Below, piece after piece: positions 7,874-16,733 of a DNA stretch of 60,294 nt (position 1 is the first letter of the stretch; each line of letters begins with the position of its first letter). The stretch is taken from contig NZ_BONX01000041.1 of NCBI RefSeq assembly GCF_016862935.1, forward strand, positions 1 to 60,294, given 5' to 3'. A program made the translations under genes and the position numbers. The notes under the pieces are model-generated. The model saw only the letters and a program-made list of their open reading frames with translations. It had not been told where the DNA came from and did no database searches. The DNA is from Plantactinospora mayteni. GTDB lineage: Bacteria; Actinomycetota; Actinomycetes; Mycobacteriales; Micromonosporaceae.

Positions 7874-9193
7874 TCAGGCCGTTGCCTCCTCCTGGTGGCG
7901 ACGCCAGGTGCGGATCCAGCTCTGTGCGGTGTGTCGCGGAACCCCGTAGTGGTCGGCCACGGCGATGACGGTGCCGGCCTGCCCGAACACCTGCGCGAGG
8001 TCGTCCGGGGACCGCCGGTAGGAACGGCTCGCCGTCGGATTCGGGGCGGTGGCCGGGCTCGCGCCGCGCCGCCCGCCGGCCGTCCGGGTGGTGGTGTCCG
8101 GGGTGCCGCGCTTCGCCGCCCGGCCGTTCGCACGCTTGGCGGCGGTCGTACCGGTAGCCGCCGAAGCCTCTCCTGCGATGGTCGCCTTCCGGGCGGTGGT
8201 CGCCTTTCGGGTGGTGGTCGCGGCGGGCCCGGTGACGGCCCGCCTCGCGCTGCCGCCCCGCGCCGTACCCACGGCCCTGCCCTCGGTGGTGCCGGTGCGC
8301 TTCGTAGTGCCGGCGGACCTTGCCGTGCCGGCGCGCTTCGCGGCGTCGGTGCTCCTGGCCGTGCCCGGGCGCTTCGCGGTGTTGGCGCTCTTGGTCGGAC
8401 CGGTGCGCTTCGTGCTGCTGCCGGTCTCGGCGCTGCCGGTGCGCTTCGCGGCGCCAGTGCTCCCGGTACCGCCGGTGCGCTTCCCGGCGCTGGTGGTCTG
8501 GGCGGTGCCGGGGCTCTTCTTGGCCGTGCTGGGGCTCTTCTTGGCGGTGCCGGTGCGCTTCGCGGTTGCCGTGGTCCTGCTCGCGCGGCTCCTGGCGGGC
8601 GCCTCCTTCGCCGTGGCACCCCGGCTCGACGGGGCCTTGCTGGCGCTGCTCCGGGTTGGTGCGGCCTTCCGAGCGGCGCTCTTCGTGCCCGCCGTGCGGC
8701 GAACGGCAGCCGGCTCGGCGTCCGTGTCGGGTGCTGGCGCTGGCGCGGGTGCGCTGACCGGGGTCTCCGGTGCCGCTGCCGGCGTATCCGCCAGCGCCGG
8801 CTCGACCACGACCGCTGTGGCCACGGGCTCCACAGTAGACAACTCTGGCTCCGGCTCGGACACCTCGGCCGACGAAGACGCGTCAGGCGACGAAGACGCG
8901 TCGGGCGGGGAGGCGGTCGGCGCCGCGTCGATCGGGGTGACCGCCGCACCGGCGCCGGAGTCGGAGGGTGCCAGCGGGGTCGGGGCGACCGGTGCCGTGC
9001 CGGCCGGCAGTACGGCGCGGAGCAACTGTTCGACGTCGACCGTGGGCAGTTCGGCGGGAGTGAGTCCGCCACCTTCGCCCGCCCGAACCACCAACTCGGT
9101 GATCCTGGTGGCGTTCCCGGTGACCTCGACCCGCAGCGTCGTGGTCGCCCGTGTCCGGTCGTCCGGGGAAATCGTAATTGTGTAGGCACTCAC
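7874..9193 (-). CDS. Histone-H1-like repeat protein with C-terminal HTH
   Basis: About 439 aa. A short folded N-terminus (MSAYTITISPDD..) is followed by an acidic/Pro region, then about 230 residues of Lys/Arg/Thr/Ala/Ser-rich sequence built from short degenerate repeats of the KRTGTA / AKKSPGTA type, as in bacterial histone-H1-like proteins. The last ~50 residues (RRSPDDLAQVFGQAG.. HYGVPRHTAQSWIRTWRR) look like a helix-turn-helix that would give sequence recognition. A role in chromosome compaction or DNA bridging is likely (inference). The start is GTG at 9193, with GGAGG about 11 nt upstream on the minus strand. It is convergent with the FHA gene. Confidence 0.75.
   Translation of the reverse strand: MSAYTITISPDDRTRATTTLRVEVTGNATRITELVVRAGEGGGLTPAELPTVDVEQLLRAVLPAGTAPVAPTPLAPSDSGAGAAVTPIDAAPTASPPDASSSPDASSSAEVSEPEPELSTVEPVATAVVVEPALADTPAAAPETPVSAPAPAPAPDTDAEPAAVRRTAGTKSAARKAAPTRSSASKAPSSRGATAKEAPARSRASRTTATAKRTGTAKKSPSTAKKSPGTAQTTSAGKRTGGTGSTGAAKRTGSAETGSSTKRTGPTKSANTAKRPGTARSTDAAKRAGTARSAGTTKRTGTTEGRAVGTARGGSARRAVTGPAATTTRKATTARKATIAGEASAATGTTAAKRANGRAAKRGTPDTTTRTAGGRRGASPATAPNPTASRSYRRSPDDLAQVFGQAGTVIAVADHYGVPRHTAQSWIRTWRRHQEEATA
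8150..8720 (-). repeat. Lys/Thr-rich coding repeat array
   Basis: Within the H1-like gene the DNA is a run of degenerate units containing GGTGCGCTTC or GCTCTTCTTGGC on the plus strand, which encode KRTG or AKKS on the minus strand. The reading frame stays open throughout. Confidence 0.6.
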
Positions 9194-9612
9194 CGGGACC
9201 CAGCCTCCAATAACTACGGACTCGCCACCGTCGCGCTCCCGGCCCCGTCAACGGTCACGTCGGTACGACTCATACGATGTCGGCGGTCAAGCTACCTCCC
9301 GGTTGGCCGGTTGGCCAAGTCCGGCCGGGGCGGAGTGCTGCCACGATCCGTCCCGGGAAGGTCTCGGCAATCGACGTATCCGGTTGGCCTATCTAGGATA
9401 AGCCGTCAACGTTCCCACCATCGGCACTATCTTTCCGTCGTAGTCAGCCGTTCTCGGCGCGGCCCGCCCCGACCATTCCGACAACCCTGGAATGCACCGC
9501 ATCGTCCGATGCGGACAGTGCTCCGCTCCGACGACCGCGACAACCCGTCCGGTGACCGGCAGCGCGGCGCCGGGCGCCAGCCCCACGAGGACTGGTCGAG
9601 AGGAGCAGCTCC
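9194..9612. other. Intergenic control region between divergent genes
   Basis: About 420 bp with no supportable gene. It must hold the promoters of the H1-like gene (leftward) and the CocE/NonD hydrolase (rightward). A short tandem GGTTGGCC pair lies near 9298-9315. No confident -35/-10 pair was picked. Confidence 0.4.
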
Positions 9613-11484
9613 ATGCCATCAGCAGGTCCCGTGAGAATTCTCGGGGCGTACGCGGTCGGCCTGGCCCTGGTCGCGGCACCGTTACCGGCCCGCGCCGCCC
9701 CGGCCGCGCCGCCACCCGGCATCGTCGTACAGGACGGCATGACCCAGCCGGTCTTCTCGCTGGAGGAGGCGATCGAGGAGCGGGTGTGGGTGGAGACCCC
9801 GCTCGACACCGATCACGACGGCCGGCGTGACCGGGTGGTGGCGGACATCTCCCGGCCCCGCGAGACCAGCACCGAGGGCCTGCGGGTGCCGGTGATCCTG
9901 GAGCACTCGCCATACCGGAAGGGCACCTGGGGGGACGTACCCTATCCGAGCGTCCTCGTCGACGACCTGCCGCAGAACTCGTCGGCCGGGTCGTCCGCGC
10001 GGCGGGCGGAGCAACCGGCCATCCTGCGGGCGAAGGCGAACCTGCCCGGCCAGCTCGACGACTACTACGTACCGCGCGGCTACGCGGTGGTGCTGGGGCA
10101 GAGCGTCGGCACCGGTGACTCCGACGGCTGCCCGACCAGCGGTGACTCGGCCGAGACGCTGGGCACCAAGGCGATCATCGACTGGCTCAACGGGCGGGCC
10201 CGGGCGTACGACGCCAGCGGCGCACCGGTGCGGGCCGGCTGGACCACCGGGGCGGTCGGGATGACCGGTGCCTCCTACAACGGGACCCTGCCGAACATGG
10301 TGGCGACCACCGGCGTCGAGGGGCTCAAGACGATCGTCCCGGTCGCCGCGATCAGCAACTGGTACGACTACTACCGGGCGAACGGCCTGGTGGTGGCGCC
10401 CGGCGGATACCAGGGCGAGGACGCGGACATCCTCACCATGTACACCGCCGGGCAGGCCCGTTCCGAGGGGACTTGTGCCGACGAGATCGCCGAGATCACC
10501 GAGGAACAGGACCGGGTCACCGGCGACTACACCCGGTTCTGGAAGGAGCGCGACTACCTGCCCGGGGCGCGCAAGGTCCGGGCCAGCGTGTTCGTCGTAC
10601 ACGGGCTCAACGACTGGAACGTGAAGACCGGGCAGTTCGCCGACTGGTGGGAGCAGCTCGACCGGTACGGTGTGCCGCGCAAGCTGTGGCTGCACCAGGG
10701 TGGCCACGGTGGACCGGGCAACGCCGCCACGGTCACGCTGCCGGACGGGCGGTCGTGGACCTACAAGCAGACCGAGAACCGCTGGTTCGACTACTGGCTG
10801 TGGGGCGTCAAGAACGACATCATGGCCGAGCCGAGGGCGGTGTTGCAGCGGGAGGACCGGGTCTACACCACCTACCGGGACTGGCCGGACCCGGCCACCC
10901 GGGAGGTGTCGGTGGGGCTCTCGGCGACCGACCCGACCGCGCCAGGCCGGCTGGTCGGGCATGGTGGGCAGGGCCGGGCGGCACAGAGCCTGGTCGACTC
11001 GGGACGGACCATCACCCCGGCCGAACTGGTGGCCGGACCGGACACCGCCAACCCGAACCGGCTCGTCTACACCTCCCCGGCGCTGGGCCGGGACGTGCGG
11101 ATCTCGGGGCGGCCGGAGTTGCGGGTACGGCTCTCCGTCGACAACCGGACGGCCGCGAACCTGACCGGCTACCTCGTCGACTACGGTCCGGTCGGCGCGA
11201 CCGACGCGCCGGTGGTGGTGACCCGGGGCTGGCTGGACCCGCAGAACCGGACCAGCGAGGCGCACGGCCAGCCGGTACGGCCGGGGCGGCTGGCCGACTA
11301 CCGCTGGACGATGGAGCCGAAGGACTACGTGTTCCGGGCGGGGCACCGGTTCGGTCTGGTGATCTTCTCCAGTGACCAGGACTACACCCTGCTGCCGCTG
11401 CCCGGCACCCGGCTGACGGTGCTGCCGAAGTCGAGCACCCTGACCCTGCCGGTGGTGGGCGGCCGGACCGCGCTCGGCTTCTGA
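9613..11484 (+). CDS. Secreted CocE/NonD-family hydrolase (X-Pro dipeptidyl-peptidase S15 type)
   Basis: About 623 aa. The N-terminus is a signal peptide ending near the ARAAPAAPPP segment. The alpha/beta-hydrolase domain carries the nucleophile in GMTGASYNGTL, a catalytic Asp in VHGLNDWNVK and the His in LHQGGHGGP, the order expected for the CocE/S15 family. The C-terminal ~200 residues form the jelly-roll domain typical of these enzymes, which cleave Xaa-Pro dipeptides or acyl esters. The precise substrate cannot be told from sequence. GAGGAG lies 8 nt before ATG 9613. It stands alone and ends in a strong hairpin. It probably acts outside the cell in peptide or ester turnover. Confidence 0.9.
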   Translation: MPSAGPVRILGAYAVGLALVAAPLPARAAPAAPPPGIVVQDGMTQPVFSLEEAIEERVWVETPLDTDHDGRRDRVVADISRPRETSTEGLRVPVILEHSPYRKGTWGDVPYPSVLVDDLPQNSSAGSSARRAEQPAILRAKANLPGQLDDYYVPRGYAVVLGQSVGTGDSDGCPTSGDSAETLGTKAIIDWLNGRARAYDASGAPVRAGWTTGAVGMTGASYNGTLPNMVATTGVEGLKTIVPVAAISNWYDYYRANGLVVAPGGYQGEDADILTMYTAGQARSEGTCADEIAEITEEQDRVTGDYTRFWKERDYLPGARKVRASVFVVHGLNDWNVKTGQFADWWEQLDRYGVPRKLWLHQGGHGGPGNAATVTLPDGRSWTYKQTENRWFDYWLWGVKNDIMAEPRAVLQREDRVYTTYRDWPDPATREVSVGLSATDPTAPGRLVGHGGQGRAAQSLVDSGRTITPAELVAGPDTANPNRLVYTSPALGRDVRISGRPELRVRLSVDNRTAANLTGYLVDYGPVGATDAPVVVTRGWLDPQNRTSEAHGQPVRPGRLADYRWTMEPKDYVFRAGHRFGLVIFSSDQDYTLLPLPGTRLTVLPKSSTLTLPVVGGRTALGF

Positions 11485-11505
11485 GCGGGTACCGCCCGAT
11501 CGGGC

Positions 11506-11540
11506 CACGGGCCCGGACGCCGACGGCGTCCGGGCCCGTG
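11506..11540. terminator. Strong bidirectional hairpin terminator
   Basis: A perfect 16-bp stem (11506-11521 with 11525-11540) with a 3-nt loop lies between the convergent CocE/NonD and FKBP genes. There is no T-run, as usual for GC-rich actinobacteria. Confidence 0.85.
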
Positions 11541-11579
11541 GGTGCCGGGGCGGACGTGTCCCGGCGGGGTCGGAACGGG

Positions 11580-11951
11580 TCAGAACTTCACGTCGACCAA
11601 ATCGACCACGAAGACGAGCGTGGCGCCCGGCTTGATCCGGTTGCCGACACCCTGGTTGCCGTAGCCGAGCTGCGGCGGAATCACCAGCTTGCGCCGACCG
11701 CCGACACGCATCCCGAGTACGCCCCGGTCCCAACCCTCGATGACCTTGCCGCCACCCACGGGGAAGCTGAACGGCGAGCCGCGGTTCCACGATGAGTCGA
11801 ACTCGTCGCCGGTGTCGAACGAGACCCCGACGTAGTGCACCACGGCCCATTGGCCCGGCTGGACCTCCTGGCCCGTGCCGATCGTTATGTCCTCGATGAC
11901 AAGGTCGGCCGGCGGCGGACCGTCGACCAGACCCACGGTGGGCTTTTCCAT
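11580..11951 (-). CDS. FKBP-type peptidyl-prolyl cis-trans isomerase
   Basis: A single-domain FKBP of 123 aa, about the usual length for actinobacterial cytosolic FKBPs. Characteristic segments are VVHYVGV, FDSSWNRG, FSFPVGGGKVIEGWD, GGRRKLVIPPQLGYG and LVFVVDLVDV, which contain the conserved aromatic and Asp residues of the FK506-binding and isomerase pocket. It should assist folding of proline-containing proteins in the cytoplasm. There is no signal peptide. It is a single gene, convergent with the hydrolase across a hairpin terminator and divergent from the methyltransferase at 12211. Confidence 0.93.
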   Translation of the reverse strand: MEKPTVGLVDGPPPADLVIEDITIGTGQEVQPGQWAVVHYVGVSFDTGDEFDSSWNRGSPFSFPVGGGKVIEGWDRGVLGMRVGGRRKLVIPPQLGYGNQGVGNRIKPGATLVFVVDLVDVKF

Positions 11952-12210
11952 CCAGGTACCTTAACGCCGGGCCGGGACCGTGATCACTTCCGCCCGGCGG
12001 AGTGTCGCGGCAGGTGAGCGCCGCGGCGCCCACATGGCACGGATCCCTCCATCCTGTCCGGACGGGAACGGTGGCGTGCCTCGATGTCCGTGGGCACGCC
12101 AACCTGCCTCGGGTCGGTACGCTGTCGGCTCGGAAACCGGTGCGGACACCAGGCTGGCCAGTACGAGTCGCCGGGGCCGGGCCGGGACGGCGAACACGAA
12201 CTGGCGGAGT

Positions 12211-13023
12211 GTGACGGTGACACAACCGGACTGGGCGCCCGACGACATCGACATCGATCGACCCAGTGCCTCGCGGATCTACGACGTGTGGCTCGGCGGA
12301 TCGCACAACTTCGAGGTCGATCGGGAGATCGCCCGGAAGACCGAACTGGCCTGGCCGGACGCGGTCCGGTACGCCCGGGCCAACCGGGCCTTCCTGGGCC
12401 GGGCGGTGCGGTTCCTCGCGGCCCAGGGCATCCGGCAGTTCCTGGACATCGGCTCCGGCATCCCGACCGCCAACAACGTGCACGAGGTCGCCAGGCGGGT
12501 CGACCCGCAGGCCCGGGTGGTCTATGTGGACATCGATCCGGTCGCGGTGGCGCACAGCCGGGCCATCCTGGCCGGTGACGACCGTACCGCCGTGATCCAG
12601 GCGGACCTGCGGCAGCCGCGGGACATCCTCGAACAGGTCCGCGACGGCGGACTGCTCGACCTGACCCAACCGACCGCGTTGCTGCTGGTCGCGTTGCTGC
12701 ACTTCGTACCCGACTCCGACGACCCGCACGGGGCGATCGCCCGGTTGACCGGGGGGATGCCGTCGGGCAGTTGCCTGGTGGTGACCCAGGGCGCGCACGG
12801 GGCCAGCGACGAGTCGGACGAGGAGATCAGGGAACTCTACCGGCGTACCCCGACGCCGTTGACCGCCCGGGACCGGGCCGAGACCGAGCGGTTCTTCACC
12901 GGCTTCGAGCTGGTGGATCCGGGGTTGGTGAACCTGCCGGACTGGCGCCCGGATCCGATCGAGACGGTCGACGACCGCTACCGGGGCGCCCTCGTCTACG
13001 CCGGAGTGGGACGCAAGCGGTGA
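12211..13023 (+). CDS. DUF574-type SAM-dependent methyltransferase
   Basis: About 270 aa. The start is GTG 12211 with GGAG 3-6 nt upstream. The protein has the pattern of the actinobacterial S-adenosylmethionine methyltransferase family long called DUF574: SASRIYDVWLGGSHNFEVDRE at the N-terminus, SAM-binding FLDIGSGIPTANNVHEVA, acidic strand VVYVDIDPVAVAHS, and LLVALLHFVPD. Natural substrates of this family are not known. A paralogue lies at 36305-37102. It overlaps the following cyclic-di-GMP gene by 4 nt (GTGA), so the two are translated together. Confidence 0.87.
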   Translation: MTVTQPDWAPDDIDIDRPSASRIYDVWLGGSHNFEVDREIARKTELAWPDAVRYARANRAFLGRAVRFLAAQGIRQFLDIGSGIPTANNVHEVARRVDPQARVVYVDIDPVAVAHSRAILAGDDRTAVIQADLRQPRDILEQVRDGGLLDLTQPTALLLVALLHFVPDSDDPHGAIARLTGGMPSGSCLVVTQGAHGASDESDEEIRELYRRTPTPLTARDRAETERFFTGFELVDPGLVNLPDWRPDPIETVDDRYRGALVYAGVGRKR

Positions 13024-15296
13024 CCCAGCCGGGCCAGGGGCCTGGGCCGACGTCCGCCGCCCTCGACGAGTTCGCCCAGCACTGGGCCCGGGTGATGGCC
13101 CAGATCAGCTACGTACCGGTGCGCCTGGACGAGCTGCGACAGGTACTGCTCGGCTACGCCGAACGGATGGCCGGCTCGCCCGACGGGCTGGCCGCGGCCC
13201 GGGAGGTCGGCGCCGCGCTGGTCGCCGACGGCTACACCAACGTGTCGGCGTTGCACGCCACCGTCGCCGCCCTGGCCGCACACTTTCCACCCCGCGACCC
13301 CGCGACCGACCCACGCCCGAACGCGCGTCACGACGCCGCGACCGACCCACGCCCGGACGCAGGCTACGACGCCGCGACCGGCGCGCGTGACGACGGCGTG
13401 ACCGACCCGCGTCATGACGTTGCGACGGATCGGCCCGGCGAGGCACCGGATCGGGGCGGCCGGACCGAGTTGCTGGGCGCGGTCGCCGCCGGGTACGCCC
13501 GGGCGCTGCGCGAGCGGACCCAGCGCGAGCTCGAGTCGATCATCAGGGCGGTGCTGACCGCCCGACGTACCGCCGAGCGGGCCTGGGCGGCCAGCGAGGC
13601 GCGCTTCGAGGCCCTCTTCGTCTCCTCGGCGAGCGGGATCTGCGTCGTCGACCCGGAGAACCGGATAGCGCAGGCGAATCCGGCGCTGGCCCGGATGCTC
13701 GACCGTCCGGTCGCCGAACTGGTCCGGCGGCGACTGACCGGGCTCGCCCAGTCCGGGCACCGGGCGGCGGTCGGCCGGGCACTCGACGAGCTGCACGCCG
13801 GCCGCCGGGCCCACGCCGAACTCGACGCCGCCTTCGGCCGCCCGGACGGCGGCACCGTCTGGCTACGGCTCTCGCTGGCCCCGGTGCCGCACGGCGAGGT
13901 GACCCACCTGGTCGTCACCGCGCAGGACGACACCGAGCGCTACCACCTGCAATCCGCACTCTCCCACCAGGCGCTGCACGATCCGCTGACCAACCTGCCC
14001 AACCGGGCGCTGGTACTGCGCCGGCTCGACGAGCTGATCGACGGGCTCGGCCCGGACGAGCACGTCGGGATCTGCTATCTCGACCTCGACGGGTTCAAGA
14101 CGATCAACGACTCGTTCGGGCACGCCGCCGGCGACGACGTACTCCGTACCGTCGCCGTCCGGCTCGCCGGGTGCGTGACCGAGCCCGGCTGGCTGGCCGG
14201 CCGGCTCGGTGGCGACGAGTTCGTCATCGTCGCCGCCGACTCGGACCCGACCCGGCTGGTCCGGGTCGCCGAGCGGGTGGTGTCGGCGGTCCGGCAGCCG
14301 ATCCCGGCGGCCGGACACCAACTCTCGGTCTCGGTGAGCATCGGGGTGACCGACGACCGGATCCCGCACGGCCAGCCGAGCGATCTCATGCGGGCCGCCG
14401 ACATCGCGCTGTACTGGGCGAAGGCGGCCGGCGGCGACCGCTACGAGGTCTACGACGCGAACCGGCACGACGCGCAGGCGCTCCGGTCGACGCTCGCCAA
14501 GGGGCTCCGCTCGGCCCTGCACCGGGACGACTTCACGCTGCGGTACCAGCCCATCGTGCGGCTTGCCGACGGCGTGCCGATCGGCGCCGAGGTGCTGCTG
14601 CGGTGGACCCATCCCGAGCACGGTCCGGTCGCGCCGGAGATCTCCATCGACCTCGCCGAGGAGATCGGCCTGATCGGGCAGTTGGGGCGCTGGGTGCTGA
14701 CCCGCGGCTGCCAGCAGGCCGCCCGCTGGTATCGGGACCTCGGCGATCGGGCGCCGTTCGTCAGCGTCAACCTCTCCGCCCGGCAACTGCACGACGTCGG
14801 CCTCGCCGACGACCTGCTGCGTACCCTCGACGAGGTCGGGCTGCCGGCCTCCCAGTTGCAGCTCGAACTGACCGAGAGCGCCCTGCTCGGGCCGGCGCAG
14901 GGGCCGGCCGACGCACTGGAGGCGCTGGCCGCGCACGGCGTACGGGTCGCGGTCGACGACTTCGGCACCGGCTACTCCAACCTCGCCTACCTGCGTCGAC
15001 TACCGGTACGGGAGCTGAAGATCGCGGGCGCGTTCATCGATGGCCTCACCCCCGGGCATTCCGGTACGCCCGCCGACCGGCAGATCGTGGCCAGCGTGAT
15101 CGCGCTCGCCCACGGGCTCAACCTCACCGTCACCGCCGAGGGGGTGGAGACCCGGGAGCAGGCCCGGTTGCTCCGCTCGATGGGCTGCGACCACGCCCAG
15201 GGCTGGTGGTTCGCCCGGCCCGGCGAACCGGACGTACTGCCCCGGATGCTTGTCGGCGAGGGCGGAAAACCGGTTGATCCGGTCCCCATGTACTGA
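13020..15296 (+). CDS. PAS-GGDEF-EAL cyclic-di-GMP enzyme
   Basis: About 758 aa from GTG 13020, which overlaps the methyltransferase stop. Order: a helical N-terminal domain, an Asp/Pro/Arg/His repeat linker (about 95-140), a PAS domain (about 195-310), GGDEF (about 315-480) with the intact signature RLGGDEFVIVA near residue 395, and EAL (about 495-755). EAL residues are largely kept: Glu in GAEVLLRW, NLSARQL, ELTES, DDFGTGYS, Lys in RELKIAG, AEGVET and AQGWWF. EAL itself reads EVL, and the residue after LKI is Ala rather than Asp. Both cyclase and phosphodiesterase activity look possible. No membrane segment is present, so the PAS domain senses a cytosolic signal (inference). Confidence 0.92.
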   Translation: MTQPGQGPGPTSAALDEFAQHWARVMAQISYVPVRLDELRQVLLGYAERMAGSPDGLAAAREVGAALVADGYTNVSALHATVAALAAHFPPRDPATDPRPNARHDAATDPRPDAGYDAATGARDDGVTDPRHDVATDRPGEAPDRGGRTELLGAVAAGYARALRERTQRELESIIRAVLTARRTAERAWAASEARFEALFVSSASGICVVDPENRIAQANPALARMLDRPVAELVRRRLTGLAQSGHRAAVGRALDELHAGRRAHAELDAAFGRPDGGTVWLRLSLAPVPHGEVTHLVVTAQDDTERYHLQSALSHQALHDPLTNLPNRALVLRRLDELIDGLGPDEHVGICYLDLDGFKTINDSFGHAAGDDVLRTVAVRLAGCVTEPGWLAGRLGGDEFVIVAADSDPTRLVRVAERVVSAVRQPIPAAGHQLSVSVSIGVTDDRIPHGQPSDLMRAADIALYWAKAAGGDRYEVYDANRHDAQALRSTLAKGLRSALHRDDFTLRYQPIVRLADGVPIGAEVLLRWTHPEHGPVAPEISIDLAEEIGLIGQLGRWVLTRGCQQAARWYRDLGDRAPFVSVNLSARQLHDVGLADDLLRTLDEVGLPASQLQLELTESALLGPAQGPADALEALAAHGVRVAVDDFGTGYSNLAYLRRLPVRELKIAGAFIDGLTPGHSGTPADRQIVASVIALAHGLNLTVTAEGVETREQARLLRSMGCDHAQGWWFARPGEPDVLPRMLVGEGGKPVDPVPMY
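13300..13440 (+). repeat. In-frame degenerate tandem repeats in the cyclic-di-GMP gene
   Basis: Units resembling GCGACCGACCCACGCCCGNACGC.. repeat four to five times and encode ATDPRPNARHDA / ATDPRPDAGYDA / VTDPRHDVA. They form a flexible charged linker between the N-terminal helical domain and PAS. Confidence 0.7.
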
Positions 15297-15310
15297 GCTA
15301 GGGTGGTCGG

Positions 15311-15427
15311 GTGTCTGGCACCTTCCACGCCCTGATCCGCGGCTCCCTGACCGGGATGTGCACCGCTGGCCGGGCGATCCAGCTCCTGAACCGCCACCGG
15401 CTCCGCCGCTCCGCCCTGGCCGGCTGA
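15311..15427 (+). CDS. Possible 38-aa small ORF upstream of erm
   Basis: GTG at 15311 opens a 38-codon frame (MSGTFHALIRGSLTGMCTAG.., then a basic tail RHRLRRSALAG) 14 nt after the cyclic-di-GMP gene, with GGGTGG just upstream. It could be a small protein, a leader peptide or chance. No homology is recognised. Confidence 0.25.
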   Translation: MSGTFHALIRGSLTGMCTAGRAIQLLNRHRLRRSALAG

Positions 15428-15848
15428 GCAAGGGAGCACCCAGGTTCGATCACCGGCACCGCTGACGCGGCGCCGGTGGACGCCAGCCCGTCTTCCCGGC
15501 GGCGCACCGCGCCGTGGCCTCCAGCCTGTCCGCCCGACGCACCGCGTCGACGGGCCGGTGGACGTCACCCGCGTCGAGAGCCCTGACGCGATCCGCGTCG
15601 AGGACCATGATGCGATCCGCGTCGAGGACATAGGACCTGTGGCGCCCATTCGCGTCGAGGACCTGTGACGCGATTCGCGCCAAGGACCCTGTGACGCCGT
15701 TCGCGTCGACGACGCGTGAGCGCGAGCCGCCGCCATCTCCGCACGCCCAGGTCATCCGAGTCCTGATCCCATCCGGGACAGGTCGTGGCCGCCGCGTGCC
15801 CGCCTGTCCCACCGACCGGCCCGGAGTACCGGGCGGGAGGACACGGCT
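15428..15848. promoter_or_regulatory. Long erm upstream region
   Basis: About 420 bp without a convincing gene, holding the tandem repeats at 15541-15716 and the erm ribosome site GGGAGGA (15834-15841 area). erm genes are often controlled by leader-peptide attenuation. A 36-codon frame made of RVED repeats runs 15558-15668 within the repeat block. Confidence 0.4.
15541..15716. repeat. ~25-bp degenerate tandem repeats upstream of erm
   Basis: Six to seven units share CGCGTCGAGGAC or CGCGTCGACG followed by a T/GACGCGAT-like spacer at a period near 25 bp. Read on the plus strand they give repeated DAIRVED. Unit-to-unit differences and the absence of uniform spacers rule out a CRISPR array. Confidence 0.75.
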
Positions 15849-16730
15849 GTGCCGCATCATCATCCGAATCGAGAGAACCGTCCGCATGCCCGCCGGGCTG
15901 ACCCGCCGGTCCGCCGGCAACCCGACCGACCGGCCAGGCCGGCGGTGCGTACCGGGCAGGACCGGTCGCGCCGGGTGCTCGGGCAGAACTTCCTGCGCGA
16001 CGAGCGGACCATCGCGCAGATCGTCACGTCGGCCCGCCCGGACCCGGGCGGGCTGGTCCTGGAGGTCGGCGCGGGGCAGGGGGCGCTGACCAGGGAGCTG
16101 GTCCGGCGGTGCCGGCGGGTCGTCGCGTACGAGATCGACCCCGCCCTGGTCGCCCGGCTCGGCGAGGAGTTCCGGTCCGAGCCCGGGATCCGGGTCGTAC
16201 ACGCCGACTTCGTCGCGGCCCAGCCGCCCGGCGAGCCGTTCGCGGTGGTCGGCAACATCCCGTACGCCTCGACCAGCCGGATCGTCGACTGGTGTCTCGA
16301 CGCCCCACGGCTGACCACCGCCACCCTGGTCACCCAGTTGGAGTACGCCCGGAAGCGCTGCGGCGACTACGGCCGGTGGACGCTGCGGACCGTGCAGACC
16401 TGGCCGTGGATGAACTGGCGGCTGGCCGGCCGGATTCCCCGGGAGCGGTTCCGGCCGATGCCCCGGGTCGACTCCGGCATCCTGCGCCTGGAGCGCCGGG
16501 CGGTGCACCTGCTGCCGGCGCACCAACTCGCCGACTACGAGCGGTTCGTCGCGCTCGGCTTCGGCGGGGTGGGCGGCTCGCTGCGGGCCTCGTTGCACCG
16601 TGGCTATCCGGCACGCCGGGTCGACGCCGCGCTGCGGGCCAACCGGGTGCCCGCCGACATCCTGGTCGGGTACGTCTGGCCGGAGCAGTGGATCTCGTTG
16701 TTCCAGGCGGTCCACTCGGCCCGGCGCTGA
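15849..16730 (+). CDS. erm: Erm-family 23S rRNA adenine N6-methyltransferase
   Basis: About 293 aa. Erm landmarks: QNFLRDERTIAQIV, SAM motif LVLEVGAGQGALT, acidic YEIDPAL, catalytic motif VVGNIPYAST, and the Erm-specific TLVTQLEYARKRCGDYG. These enzymes methylate A2058 of 23S rRNA and give MLS-type (macrolide, lincosamide, streptogramin B) resistance. The sequence is of the actinomycete producer type, with a His/Arg/Pro-rich N-terminal extension before residue 40. GTG 15849 is preceded by a good GGGAGGA site. No macrolide biosynthesis gene is in the window, so it is probably a housekeeping or intrinsic resistance gene (inference). Expression may be controlled through the repeat-bearing 550-bp upstream region. 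Confidence 0.93.
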   Translation: MPHHHPNRENRPHARRADPPVRRQPDRPARPAVRTGQDRSRRVLGQNFLRDERTIAQIVTSARPDPGGLVLEVGAGQGALTRELVRRCRRVVAYEIDPALVARLGEEFRSEPGIRVVHADFVAAQPPGEPFAVVGNIPYASTSRIVDWCLDAPRLTTATLVTQLEYARKRCGDYGRWTLRTVQTWPWMNWRLAGRIPRERFRPMPRVDSGILRLERRAVHLLPAHQLADYERFVALGFGGVGGSLRASLHRGYPARRVDAALRANRVPADILVGYVWPEQWISLFQAVHSARR

Positions 16731-16733
16731 GCC

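Noticed and set aside
9194-9612. Small gene in the H1-like/hydrolase gap
   Set aside because: Open frames here are short, Arg/Pro-rich and lack ribosome sites.
15541-15716. CRISPR array
   Set aside because: Units are degenerate, contiguous and of ~25 bp without unique spacers; no cas genes nearby.
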